Below, piece by piece: positions 15,698-24,833 of a DNA stretch of 64,000 bases (position 1 is the first letter of the stretch; each line of letters begins with the position of its first letter). The stretch spans positions 186,001 to 250,000 of the forward strand of contig NZ_JAHMHW010000003.1 of NCBI RefSeq assembly GCF_020169515.1, in the 5' to 3' direction. The translations under genes and the position numbers were made by a program. The notes under the pieces are model-generated. The model was given only the letters and a program-made list of their open reading frames with translations. It was not told the DNA's origin and made no database searches. The DNA comes from Paenibacillus vietnamensis (GTDB taxonomy: Bacteria > Bacillota > Bacilli > Paenibacillales > Paenibacillaceae).

Positions 15698-17332
15698 TTA
15701 CCTTGACGCTCCGTCGTATGCCTTCTGTATGATCTCCACGTACCGGTCCGCGTTCAACTCCCGCAGCCCGTTCACGTAGTCCTCCCAGTCTTCTTCCAAA
15801 CGTTTACTGCCCGTAATGAATTGCAGCATGTTTTCTTCGACGTAATTGCGGATGCCCAGCTGCAAAAAGCTGACCTCGTCCGCGGCCTCGGACTGAATCC
15901 ACAGCGGCTCCACCGCCAGCACTTGCTCCGGTTCGTGCCCATCGTACAGCTTCGTAGCTTCCATCAGCCTGCGTTCGTAGCCGTCCGGGGCATAAATGTC
16001 CGTGCCCTGCACCCAGCTGTCGCGGTATTCTCTCGGCATATAGAAGTGACCCATGCCGCTCCAGCCGGAATTATTCGATTTTTTCCCGCTCTCGGCCGGT
16101 ATTCGCGTAAATTGCGGCTTAATCGCTGGGTTTAGCGCCTGCTCGCCCGGCAGCGGCTTCCTCCAGTCGACGCCTTCCTTGCCCACTTCGGCGAAAGCTT
16201 GCCCTTCCGGCGTATACATATAATCGACCATCTTAATCAGCGCAATCCGGGCTTCCTTGCCGGCTTTGTTCGTAATGACAAATTTGGCTCCCGGCGTAAC
16301 GCCGATATTCATGTTCGTAGCGAAGGAAGCGTGCGGCCCCTGCAGAGGAGGCAGCGGATTGTAGTCCTTCCCCCGCGTGCTGCCCGGCCCCGTATTGACG
16401 AAAATATCCGGATGCATGGCTGCGCCCGCCCCGAGTATTTGCGCACCCGCGTTCTCACCGATTTGTTTGAAGGCGACGGCGTTTTGCGTGAAGGCTCCGG
16501 GATCAATTAAGCCTTCGTCGTACAACGACTTGATGTAGGCGAGCCCTTCCCGCCATTCCGGCTTGTCGGCAGCCAGGCTGACTTTACCGTTCATCAGCTG
16601 GAGATAAGTCCTATCGTCGTCGTAGATGAAGCCGTTCATGAGAAAAGGTACGATGCGCACGCCAAAATCTTCGGTGGACCCGCTAAGCGGAATTTCGTCC
16701 GCCACGCCGTTCCCGTTCGGATCCATCGTCTTGAACGCCCGCAGCACTTCCCTGAATTGATCCGTCGTCTCCGGCATGTTCAGCTTCAGCCGTTCCAGCC
16801 AGGCGGTGTTGATCCACATTTTGTTAGGATAAGAACAATGATAACATTCGCTGTACGCCACCAAGCCGTAAATATTCCCGTCGGGAGCCGTATGAAACGC
16901 CCGGAGCTCCGCATTTTTCTCCATGGCGGACTTGATATGAGGAGCATATTGGTCGATCAGATCGTTCAGGGGAAGGAACACGCCCTGCTGGCCGTAACGC
17001 AACACATCCGCCTGGGAAAACTGGTCGACGTACGTCGTCAAAATGTATGCATCGGGATAATCTCCGCCAGCCAGCGAAATTTGCCGTTTCTCCTTGGCGC
17101 CGGCCGATTCGACCGCATTCCATTCGAATTTGACATTAAACTTCTCTTCCAGCTCCTTTGTAAAATCGTTGGTCGCGAGATCGCCCGACGGCTCTTGCTG
17201 GGCGAATACGCGAATCGTGACGGGAGCGGCGCCGCCCGCACGATCGGCGGCGGGCTCCGCCCTGGACGCGCACGCCCCGAGGACCAATGAAAGCGAGAGG
17301 GCCGCGGCGATGATATGAATTGTTTTTTTCAC
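15698..17332 (-). CDS. LipO-like extracellular solute-binding lipoprotein
   Basis: 544 residues. The signal peptide MKKTIHIIAAALSLSLVLGAC ends in lipobox LGAC (Cys21). The body has the family-1 sugar-binding-protein layout used by long LipO/LplA-type proteins, with VTIRVFAQQEPSG, LEEKFNVKFEWNAVE, ISLAGGDYPDAYILT, FKTMDPNGNGVADEIPLSG and MVDYMYTPEGQAFAEVG. It would bind an oligosaccharide for a CUT1 importer. It starts 13 bases after the stop of the membrane-bound AraC regulator, so both are probably one transcript. No permease genes are adjacent, which makes it an orphan here. The ligand is unknown. Confidence 0.88.
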   Translation of the reverse strand: MKKTIHIIAAALSLSLVLGACASRAEPAADRAGGAAPVTIRVFAQQEPSGDLATNDFTKELEEKFNVKFEWNAVESAGAKEKRQISLAGGDYPDAYILTTYVDQFSQADVLRYGQQGVFLPLNDLIDQYAPHIKSAMEKNAELRAFHTAPDGNIYGLVAYSECYHCSYPNKMWINTAWLERLKLNMPETTDQFREVLRAFKTMDPNGNGVADEIPLSGSTEDFGVRIVPFLMNGFIYDDDRTYLQLMNGKVSLAADKPEWREGLAYIKSLYDEGLIDPGAFTQNAVAFKQIGENAGAQILGAGAAMHPDIFVNTGPGSTRGKDYNPLPPLQGPHASFATNMNIGVTPGAKFVITNKAGKEARIALIKMVDYMYTPEGQAFAEVGKEGVDWRKPLPGEQALNPAIKPQFTRIPAESGKKSNNSGWSGMGHFYMPREYRDSWVQGTDIYAPDGYERRLMEATKLYDGHEPEQVLAVEPLWIQSEAADEVSFLQLGIRNYVEENMLQFITGSKRLEEDWEDYVNGLRELNADRYVEIIQKAYDGASR

Positions 17333-17345
17333 GGGTATCCCCTCC

Positions 17346-19655
17346 TTATCCGTCCACAGCCGATTGCCTGAATACGCTGGGCGATACGCCCGTCACCCGC
17401 TTGAACGCCCTTCGGAAGGAGTGCGAGCTGTTATATCCTACCTGCGCGGCGATTTCGTCCACAGTCATCGCTTCTTGCTTGAGCAGAATCGATGCTTGTT
17501 CCATTCTTACGTTCTCCAAATAATCCGATAAGTTGACGCCCGTCACTTCCTTAAACAGCTGCGAAATATATTTTTCCGGGCGCTCCACTTGCTCGGCAAT
17601 CCGGTACAGGGTCAGCGCCGAATCGGCATAAGCGGATTGAACATAAGTCTTGATCTGTCCGATCGTCCGCATATGGCTGTCGTTCTTCCGGCTGCGCACT
17701 ACCTCGCACAGCGCCTCCGTAACGCCGGCCAGCTCCTCTTGTATAATCTCAAGCGGCTCCGCGGGCTGGATGCCGATAATCCGGTTTTTCATCTCCTCAA
17801 AGGACTCCGCTTCCATAAATACCTTCTGGTCGAGCAGCTTCAGGAACGTTCCTTTCATCTCACCCGCCAGCTGCTGCTTCATCTCGAAGGACAGCTCCCT
17901 CTGTTCCGTGTTCCGGGACACGATCGATTGCAAAATCCGCCTGGCCTCCTCCAGCTCTCCTGCGCGCACCGTGCCGATCAGGCGAAGCTCCAGCTCCAGC
18001 GGATAATGGTAGGTCGCGCTTTCGTGACGGGTATCCTCGTACCAGGTCAGCTCCTTGCGGTTCTGGTGAACGGCTACGTCCAGCGTGCCTTTCGCTTGCT
18101 CGTAGGACTGGCTGACCTCCGTGACCGTCCGGAACAGTCCTCCGAGCACCACCGTAACCGAGATGCGGAATTCCTCGAATGCAAGGGCAGATACCCGCTC
18201 CAGCGTCTTCGCCACTTCTTCCTTGCCGATGCCGGTCGCCGCTTCCATATCCGGGAAGGCGAACAGGAACACGATTTTGTCCGAGCCGGTATCCGTCATG
18301 CGGACGGAGCTTCCGGAGTCGGTCAGCGCTTGCTTCAGAATGAACCGGGCCGCGTTCAGCTCGTTAAGCACCTCGACGTTGTCGAGCAGCGGATAACCGT
18401 TTACTTGCAAAATGCCGACGTACCCTACGTCGCCGTTCAAACCCGCACTTGACTGGACGGCTGCGGCGATAACTTCATCCCGGGTTTGAAACTCGCCCGC
18501 GAGCAGCCGCTTGAAAAACGCGTCCCGCACAAGCGGCGCCTGGCGGTGAAGCTCCGATTCCAGCCGCTTGTGCTGCGTCAGCATCTGCGCGATATTGCCG
18601 TGCAGGAAGTCGAATTCGTTACGATGGGACGGATCGTCCTGCCCTTGTCCGAACTGCTCCTTCATGACGCCAAGAATGCGTATGATAGGCGCGCTGTTCC
18701 GGTACGACAGCAGCAGGCCTACGACGAGGCCGGCAAACAGGGCGATGCCGGTTACCGTCCACGTAATGAATTTGATTTGATTGGCGCTTTCCATGAGCGC
18801 TTCTCTTGGAATACCCGCCCGGTACACCCATCCCGTCGTATCCGATTTGATCGTAATGACCAGGTCATCCTCGTAAAATTGGTTCAGCTTTTCCCCGTCG
18901 AAGCTTTTGTCTGTCGCCAGCGCAGCAACCTGCTCCTCATCCGCTCCGCGAAGCCCGACCGTATGGCCTTTCGCATCGGTGATGTGAATCCAGCCTCCGT
19001 AACGGTCTGTCAAGCCGGATAAAGGATCCGTGATCATTTTCTGATCGATCATGACGACGGCGACCGCGGGAGAAGACCCGTTGAAGCTGTCCAGAGGCAG
19101 CGACTGCATATATGTCACGACCGACGTTTCGGTCTGGTTATCCATGAAGGGTCTAAGCGCCATGATCTCGCTGCGGTGGGTGCGCGCAAGCACGCTGCTC
19201 TTCCACTCGTCGAACGGCATATCGAGATAATGATAGCTTTTGTAATAATGCTCCGGGCGGAAATAAGCCGATCCCGGGGTCAGCACGACGTCGTAATTGC
19301 TTAAATATACGTAAAAATTTTTCAAAAAATCGTTGGTCTGTCCGAACGTCAGAACGTCCTTCATCATTTTCCAAATGCCGTACACGTTCGATTGGCCGCT
19401 TGAGCCGTTTTCGTTCATGAGAATACCTAAATCCTGGTTAATGGCAAGCTGCCTCGTGAACCCTTCGACCTCGGCCATCCGGCGTTCCAGCAATTCCTTG
19501 CTCTTTTGAAGCTGCGTCACGCCGTTCTCGATCGAGACGGACTCCGTAACGTTAATAGCAGTCTGGTAAGACATATATCCTGCAATGCTGGGAATGATCA
19601 GGATGATGAGATACGAGATAAGGAATCTCCTGAACACCCTGGAATACCTTGGCAA
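17346..19655 (-). CDS. Membrane-bound AraC-family regulator with extracellular sensor
   Basis: 769 residues. TM1 lies at about 11-32 (FLISYLIILIIPSIAGYMSY). A 250-residue extracytoplasmic region, probably dCache-like, runs to TM2 at about 290-315 (WTVTGIALFAGLVVGLLLSY). A HAMP-like and linker region and a long GGDEF-like-fold middle follow. The C-terminal double helix-turn-helix (about 665-765) shows AEQVERPEKYISQLFKEVTG and VGYNSSHSFRRAFKRVTGVSP. This one-component architecture is common in Paenibacillus and senses sugars outside the cell to control the neighbouring binding protein. A perfect cre site lies upstream. Confidence 0.92.
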   Translation of the reverse strand: MPRYSRVFRRFLISYLIILIIPSIAGYMSYQTAINVTESVSIENGVTQLQKSKELLERRMAEVEGFTRQLAINQDLGILMNENGSSGQSNVYGIWKMMKDVLTFGQTNDFLKNFYVYLSNYDVVLTPGSAYFRPEHYYKSYHYLDMPFDEWKSSVLARTHRSEIMALRPFMDNQTETSVVTYMQSLPLDSFNGSSPAVAVVMIDQKMITDPLSGLTDRYGGWIHITDAKGHTVGLRGADEEQVAALATDKSFDGEKLNQFYEDDLVITIKSDTTGWVYRAGIPREALMESANQIKFITWTVTGIALFAGLVVGLLLSYRNSAPIIRILGVMKEQFGQGQDDPSHRNEFDFLHGNIAQMLTQHKRLESELHRQAPLVRDAFFKRLLAGEFQTRDEVIAAAVQSSAGLNGDVGYVGILQVNGYPLLDNVEVLNELNAARFILKQALTDSGSSVRMTDTGSDKIVFLFAFPDMEAATGIGKEEVAKTLERVSALAFEEFRISVTVVLGGLFRTVTEVSQSYEQAKGTLDVAVHQNRKELTWYEDTRHESATYHYPLELELRLIGTVRAGELEEARRILQSIVSRNTEQRELSFEMKQQLAGEMKGTFLKLLDQKVFMEAESFEEMKNRIIGIQPAEPLEIIQEELAGVTEALCEVVRSRKNDSHMRTIGQIKTYVQSAYADSALTLYRIAEQVERPEKYISQLFKEVTGVNLSDYLENVRMEQASILLKQEAMTVDEIAAQVGYNSSHSFRRAFKRVTGVSPSVFRQSAVDG

Positions 19656-19687
19656 GCCGACTCCCCCTCATGACAATCGCATATCTA

Positions 19688-19701
19688 TGTGAGCGCTATC
19701 A
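19688..19701. promoter_or_regulatory. cre site (CcpA operator), full consensus match
   Basis: TGTGAGCGCTATCA fits TGWNANCGNTNWCA at every position and does so on both strands. It lies 32 bases upstream of the AraC-type regulator start, where CcpA with HPr-Ser-P would repress the regulator and binding-protein unit. Confidence 0.75.
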
Positions 19702-19744
19702 TACCCGATTGCCGGATTTCCCGCAAGTCCTCAAGGGCATTCGG

Positions 19745-19780
19745 GCAAAAGAAAAGCAACTGTCGGCAACAGTTGCTTTA
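19745..19780 (-). terminator. Terminator of the GH95 gene
   Basis: On the minus strand AAGCAACTGT pairs with ACAGTTGCTT across TGCCG, followed by TTCTTTT. It begins 14 bases after the GH95 stop. Confidence 0.85.
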
Positions 19781-19793
19781 TATCCCGCAAAAC

Positions 19794-22112
19794 CTACAGA
19801 ACCGTCACGCGAAGCTCGCCGTCCAGCTTATACATGCGTCCGGCTTCCGCGTCGAACGCAGCCGTCAGACCGCCCCAGCGGACGATGAGCCTGCCGCTCG
19901 CGCGCGGTCTGACCAACGCCTCCCCCAAGCGTCCTTCCGTCCAGCGAATGTCCGCTTCCGCATTTCCTCGGGCGCGAAGCCCGATCGCCGCGCCGTTTCG
20001 CCAGTTCGCCGGCAGTGCCGGCAGCAGCTCGATCGCACCCGCATGGCTTTGCAGGAGCATTTCCCCGATCGCCGACGTGCCGCCGAAGTTTCCGTCCGCT
20101 ACGAAAATATTCGTCTCCGCGCCGGCAATTCCCGGCTTCGAATACGTAAGGAGATTATCGAAGCACAGCTGCCCGATCAGGTACGAGAGCTGTTTATAAG
20201 CGTTGGCGCCATCCCCGAGCCGCGCGAAGCTGGCCGCGAACTGTGCAAGCGTAAACTCGACGTCCTCGAGCCCTTCGCGCCCCATTCGGCGTCCAAGCGT
20301 CGTCCGTGCCGCCTCGCTTAGCTCCGGCGTTCCATGCGGCGTAATCTGGCAGCCCGGATAAAGCCCGTACAGATGGGACAAATGGCGGTGATCCGGCTGC
20401 GCTTCGCCGAAATCCTCCAGCCATTCCTGCAGCTGGCCGATCGCGCCGACTTGAAGAGGCGGCAGCAGCTCCAGTGCGTCCTCCAGCCTTGCCCGGAGCT
20501 CCGCATCCTTATCCAGCTGCTTCGATGCTTCCGCACAGAAGATCATTAAGTCGCGAACCAGCATCATATCCATCGTCGGGCCCATCGACAGCGCATATTC
20601 CGCGCCCTCCTGGCGGCCGTTCGGGTAAAAGCTGTTTTCCGGCGAATTGGACGGACCCGTGACGAGCCAGCCGTGCTCCGGATGGACGGTCATATAATCG
20701 AGGAAAAACAACGCCGCCTCTTTCAGAACAGGATAAGCCGTTTCCTCCAGAAAAGCCCGGTCGCGCCCAAATTCGTAGTGATCTTTGAGCTGCATCGCGA
20801 TCCATAGTCCGCCGGTTACGTTCATGCCCCAGTTCAGTCCCCAGCCGGGCGACGAGAACCCCCAGGCGTTCGTGAATACGTGGGCGACCCATCCTTCGCA
20901 GCCGTAAAATGCCCGCGCCGACGAACGTCCCGCCTCGGACAGCTGCGAGACGAACTTCATCAGCGGCACATGGCATTCCGCCAGATTGGCCGCCTCCGTC
21001 GGGTAATAGTTCATTTCCGTGTTGACGTCGAGATGATAGTCGCAGCTCCACGCCATCCGGTTCGCTTCTCCGTCGTTCCAAATGCCCTGCAGATTCATTG
21101 GAAGCGGCGAATTGCCGCGCGATCCCGCGATCGTCAAATACCGCCCGTATTGATAAAACAGAGCAAACAGCGCGGCATCCTCCCCTTCTCCGCTTCTCAG
21201 CAGGCGGAGCCGTTCGTCGGTCGGCAGCGAGGAACGTCCCGAGTCACCGAGATCCAGACGGACGCGTGCGAACAGCGAGCGATAATCCGCGATATGTTCC
21301 TCCCGCAGCGCGTCGTAGCCCTTGGCTGCCGCCCGTTCGATGGCAGCGCCGCTTTCGTTTTCCCAGGCGGTGCCCGTCTTCCCGTAGTCGGTCGAGACCG
21401 CGATGTAAATGACGGCCGCGTCCGCGCCTTCAATGCGCAGTCCGTTCCGTGTGCAGGCGATCGTACCGTTCTTCGCGTCTACACGGACGGTGCCGCTGGC
21501 GATTACGCCGCACGTGCCGTCGCTGTGTATGTCTTCCGTCGCTTGGCTTCGGAAAGTAATCAGGCCCGCTTCATCGGCCGTGGTCAAGAACAAAGGCGTC
21601 CGCCCGTTCAAAGCGAGCTCGAACGACAGTCCGCCCGGCTCCTCGGCCGATAAGCGGGAGACGAGCACGTCAGCCGCATTCGTGGCGAATGCTTCCCCTT
21701 TATAAGCAAACCCGTTCCGGCTGTATGCGCGGGAGACGATCGCCTCCTCCAGGTTCAATTCCCTGCGGAAGTTTTCCCCCCCTCCTCCCGGAAATGTGAT
21801 CTCCAGATCGGCCAATGTCAAATGGGTCCCGAAATTGCCTTTAGGCGGCTCCAGCGTTTCCCTGGCCAGCCGCTCCCCGCCCTCGTAATCTCCGGCAAAA
21901 AACTTTTTGCGCATTTCCTCTAGGGCTGCTTTTCCCCCATTCTCGCTTTGCGGCTCCTCCGGGCGGCCCGACCAATACGTAACCTCTGTCAGGCTCCAGA
22001 TTTCCTTTTCAATGCCGCTTTGAACGACGGCACCCAGCCTGCCGTTCCCGATCGGCAAGCCCTGCTGCCATCCGGCCGCCGGACTTATATAATAAAGCTT
22101 CAAATCCCCCAT
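19794..22112 (-). CDS. Glycoside hydrolase family 95 (alpha-L-fucosidase / alpha-galactosidase type)
   Basis: 772 residues with no signal peptide, so cytoplasmic. N-terminal GH95 beta domain: WQQGLPIGNGRLGAVVQSG and LTEVTYWSGRPEE. The (alpha/alpha)6 core has MNLQGIWND, the catalytic-Asn region YHLDVNTEMNYYPTEAANL, the general-acid region VTGPSNSPENSFYPNG and HRHLSHLYGLYPG. Known GH95 enzymes use inversion with Asn/Asp-activated water to release alpha-1,2-L-fucose or L-galactose. A plant xyloglucan, mucin or galactan side chain would fit, but the substrate is open. A near-consensus cre site lies just upstream. The start ATG follows GGAGGGTGCGAC. Confidence 0.92.
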   Translation of the reverse strand: MGDLKLYYISPAAGWQQGLPIGNGRLGAVVQSGIEKEIWSLTEVTYWSGRPEEPQSENGGKAALEEMRKKFFAGDYEGGERLARETLEPPKGNFGTHLTLADLEITFPGGGGENFRRELNLEEAIVSRAYSRNGFAYKGEAFATNAADVLVSRLSAEEPGGLSFELALNGRTPLFLTTADEAGLITFRSQATEDIHSDGTCGVIASGTVRVDAKNGTIACTRNGLRIEGADAAVIYIAVSTDYGKTGTAWENESGAAIERAAAKGYDALREEHIADYRSLFARVRLDLGDSGRSSLPTDERLRLLRSGEGEDAALFALFYQYGRYLTIAGSRGNSPLPMNLQGIWNDGEANRMAWSCDYHLDVNTEMNYYPTEAANLAECHVPLMKFVSQLSEAGRSSARAFYGCEGWVAHVFTNAWGFSSPGWGLNWGMNVTGGLWIAMQLKDHYEFGRDRAFLEETAYPVLKEAALFFLDYMTVHPEHGWLVTGPSNSPENSFYPNGRQEGAEYALSMGPTMDMMLVRDLMIFCAEASKQLDKDAELRARLEDALELLPPLQVGAIGQLQEWLEDFGEAQPDHRHLSHLYGLYPGCQITPHGTPELSEAARTTLGRRMGREGLEDVEFTLAQFAASFARLGDGANAYKQLSYLIGQLCFDNLLTYSKPGIAGAETNIFVADGNFGGTSAIGEMLLQSHAGAIELLPALPANWRNGAAIGLRARGNAEADIRWTEGRLGEALVRPRASGRLIVRWGGLTAAFDAEAGRMYKLDGELRVTVL

Positions 22113-22136
22113 GTCGCACCCTCCGTCTATCCACTA

Positions 22137-22150
22137 TGTCAGCGCTTACT
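22137..22150. promoter_or_regulatory. cre-like site upstream of the GH95 gene
   Basis: TGTCAGCGCTTACT matches the cre consensus at 13 of 14 positions (last base differs). It lies 25 bases upstream of the GH95 ATG. The rest of 22151-22341 shows no gene. Confidence 0.5.
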
Positions 22151-22341
22151 CATCAAGAATGTTACCGATAACTGTCCCACCGAGTAAAGGTACATTTGCG
22201 GTTACGGGGGTACAATTACCCCTTAGAATGCGGGAAATCGCTTGCAAGACGGGGGATCTTCCACCGGTCTTGAGTAGAAATGTGAGTCGATGTTTAATTT
22301 ACAACGGAATAAAAATAAGTCAGGTTCTCCTTTGAAAGTGC

Positions 22342-22910
22342 TTATTCAATCAGCTCATGGTCGTATCCAAGTTTAAACAATGCCTCAAGAATGGCTTGAG
22401 ACCTGTCCTCTCTTTTCCGCCTTAAGTTTGATTCTAATTGTATTTCCAAAGGAATTGTCCGAATCGTATACTGTCCGACTTTCACATCCTTGCAGAGACT
22501 CCATATGTATTGCCCGCCTTCCCATATCCCATCCCCAGTCATAGAATCAGGAATACCCGCAGAGTTGGAAATGTGAACGGCTTCTACTTTAATCCTTCTA
22601 TTACCCAGCGCCCCTTTGTCCATGAAGACCCTGAAGAAAAAGTTTGCGTAAATGTCGGTTCTTCATATGTAGATAACCAATTGTCACCATGAGGAGATTC
22701 AGACTTTGTTTTTAGCGAAAATGGTTTCAGCAGCTCAGCGAATTCCTCAACCGCCTGCCTATCCCTCGTGTAAATATCGATATCGCCGGGAATCATATCA
22801 CAGCCCTGCAATACGGAGCCTGCAGAACCTGCTAGCACCCATTCTATCTTGGATTCAGATTGAAAATAAATGTCGCATACTTTAGTCAAAGCTCTTTCCC
22901 AACTGTGCAC
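22342..22910 (-). pseudogene. Nucleotidyltransferase-fold protein broken by a frameshift
   Basis: The N-terminal frame has the nucleotidyltransferase signature WVLAGSAGSVLQG, then GDIDIYTRD (G-S and D-x-D metal ligands), and runs to KGRWVIEGLK-stop at 22584. The continuation VEAVHISNSAGIPDSM to LGYDHELIE is in the next frame. The natural junction is near 22584-22600, where the DNA reads GGATTAAAGTAG. One base lost or gained in an A or G run would restore one protein of about 189 residues. GTG 22910 follows AGGGGTGATC and is my preferred start; an ATG at 22985 is also open. It may be a pseudogene or a sequencing error. The function is unknown. Confidence 0.6.
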
Positions 22911-23044
22911 ACGATCACCCCTGGATTCTCTAAGCTCTTTAGTTCCATCGTATTGGTAAGCAAACACACAACAATCATAGAACAAACGTTCCCGTTTGTA
23001 AACATTTGTATGTTCTACCCCACTGGCCCTTGTAAAATAATGAT

Positions 23045-23084
23045 AAAGAGCACCTTAGTCACGTTCACTAAGGTGCTCTTTTTA
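23045..23084. terminator. Strong terminator hairpin
   Basis: AAAGAGCACCTTAGT pairs perfectly with ACTAAGGTGCTCTTT around a 7-base loop. The T-tract is best on the plus strand (CTTTTTATAG), although the only nearby gene ending toward it is the minus-strand GH32 gene, where the run is CTTTATCATT. Confidence 0.8.
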
Positions 23085-23118
23085 TAGTGCCTACCCCCGC
23101 CGAACAGGACGAGTGCAG

Positions 23119-23305
23119 TAACTGGATTTGATGTATCTATTTACAGGTAAATCGCATTTTCTCACAAAATAAATGGATTCATTGCCTATAAATTACACAA
23201 AAACGGCAAATATGAAATCTTTCAACCAGCTTATCGGCATAAAATCCAGTTATTTGAAATAGGATTGCCCACATGGCCTGAATATAGGCATTAATTCCAG
23301 TTAAC
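23119..23305. repeat. Dispersed palindromic intergenic repeat, copy A (pairs with 53084-53172)
   Basis: The ends carry inverted TAACTGGATTTGATGTATC (23119) and AAAATCCAGTTATTT (23241), with a further AATTCCAGTTAA at 23292-23303. The reverse complement matches copy B in both flanks (AAATAACTGGA...GATAA.CTGG and AAATAGATACA...CCAGTTA). The last segment overlaps the end of the downstream GH32 gene. No gene lies in 23085-23290. Confidence 0.65.
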
Positions 23306-24805
23306 GCGAGGCCAAACCGGCTCCAGCTGCCAAACGTTCAAAGACTCGATAACCGCTGCCCCTCCGCGGGCGAAGAACCGGATGCCGGTATGCGACGGGT
23401 CCGGATACAAGCGGTTCGTCATCGCGATCCGTCCCTCGTTCGCGAACAATTCGGCGGAGGAACGGTCGATGAACAGGCGCAGCTTCACCCGCCCGTCCGC
23501 CATCGGCGAAAGGGGCGCTTCGCTTACTCCTCCGTCACCTGCTCCGCCAAGCTCGCGGTCCATATACAGCTTCCGCTCCCCGGCCGAGTACCTGATCTCG
23601 GTATACGAGGATCCGTCACCGGAGCAGCGGATGCGCAGGCCGATTTCGGCGCAGGCCGCAAGCGAAGACACGTCGGCGACCAGCTCCAGCTCCAGGCAGT
23701 CGCCGGACACGCGGCTTAACTCGACCAGCGAGCCTTCCTCCAATGCGACTCCCTTATAAGCCTTATGGTCCGACCGGAGCGCGGCCAGCTCTTCGACCGG
23801 ATTGCTCCGCAGCGTCCCGTCCGCGGCCAGCGTAAGCTCGCGCGGCAGCGTCATCGCCCCGAGCCAGCCGTGCGCCTGCTCCGGCATCGCCGCTCCCCAA
23901 ATATTCATCCAGGCGATCATAATCCGGCGGCCCCGGTCGTCAACCAGCGTTTGAGGCGCGTAAAAATCGAAGCCGTAATCGATTTGCTCCGATACGCCTT
24001 TCTCGAACCGGCAGCTGCCGTAATCGAACGTGCCGGACAAATACAAATTTTTGACCGGAGCAATATTCATCGGAGAGATGAGCAGCACATGGCTGTCACC
24101 CTCTCCGAGCGGGAACAGATCCGGGCATTCCCACATATCTCCCATCCTGCCGTCGCTCTCGGCAGCAGCGCCCTGATAGGTCCAGCTGAGCAAATCTCCG
24201 GACGTGTAGACGATCGCTTTTCCGAGCCCGTCCTTGCCGTAGCCGACGACCATGTACCAGGTATCGCCGCGCTTCCATACCTTCGGATCGCGGAAGCCGA
24301 ACCGCTCGGCATCCGGCGAATCTCCAATAACCGGATTAGCCGCACTCTTCTCGAACGTTATGCCGTCACGGCTGACCGCCAGGCACTGCACCTCCTCCGG
24401 CGTTTGGCCGTCGACATGCCCGGTGTAAATCAGCGTCAGCATGCCGTTATCGTCAACCGCGCTGCCCGACCAGCAGCCTTGTCCCGCCTGTCCGCCTTTG
24501 TCGTAAGGCTCCGACGGAGCGAGCGCCACCGGCAGATGCTCCCAGTGCACCAAATCGCCGCTTCGCGCATGCCCCCAATGCATCGGGCCCTGCTTCGCCT
24601 GGTACGGATCGTGCTGATAAAACAAATGATAGTCTCCCTTAAAATATATCAGTCCGTTCGGATCGTTCATCCATCCCGCCGGCGGCATCATATGGTAATG
24701 GAGGCGGTACGTGTCATTCAGCTTGCTTGCGTTTTCCTTCAGCGCCGCGCCGGCTTCCGCAATCCGTGTACGATGCGCCCGCACCTTCCCGGTCGATTTC
24801 TCCAT
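23291..24805 (-). CDS. GH32 sucrose-6-phosphate hydrolase / beta-fructofuranosidase
   Basis: 504 residues, cytoplasmic. The GH32 five-bladed propeller signatures are complete: nucleophile Asp in GWMNDPNGLIYFKGDYHLFYQ, the stabiliser in GFRDPKVWKRG, acid/base Glu in MWECPDLFPLG. The C-terminal beta-sandwich follows from about residue 350, including FIDRSSAELFANEGR. The layout is that of SacA/ScrB-type enzymes, which split sucrose-6-P or sucrose. The ATG at 24805 follows AGGTGAGAAGG. It is the last gene of the long transporter operon, and the gene ends within an intergenic repeat (last residues VNWN). Confidence 0.92.
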   Translation of the reverse strand: MEKSTGKVRAHRTRIAEAGAALKENASKLNDTYRLHYHMMPPAGWMNDPNGLIYFKGDYHLFYQHDPYQAKQGPMHWGHARSGDLVHWEHLPVALAPSEPYDKGGQAGQGCWSGSAVDDNGMLTLIYTGHVDGQTPEEVQCLAVSRDGITFEKSAANPVIGDSPDAERFGFRDPKVWKRGDTWYMVVGYGKDGLGKAIVYTSGDLLSWTYQGAAAESDGRMGDMWECPDLFPLGEGDSHVLLISPMNIAPVKNLYLSGTFDYGSCRFEKGVSEQIDYGFDFYAPQTLVDDRGRRIMIAWMNIWGAAMPEQAHGWLGAMTLPRELTLAADGTLRSNPVEELAALRSDHKAYKGVALEEGSLVELSRVSGDCLELELVADVSSLAACAEIGLRIRCSGDGSSYTEIRYSAGERKLYMDRELGGAGDGGVSEAPLSPMADGRVKLRLFIDRSSAELFANEGRIAMTNRLYPDPSHTGIRFFARGGAAVIESLNVWQLEPVWPRVNWN

Positions 24806-24833
24806 CCTTCTCACCTATCCTTACATTTTATTT

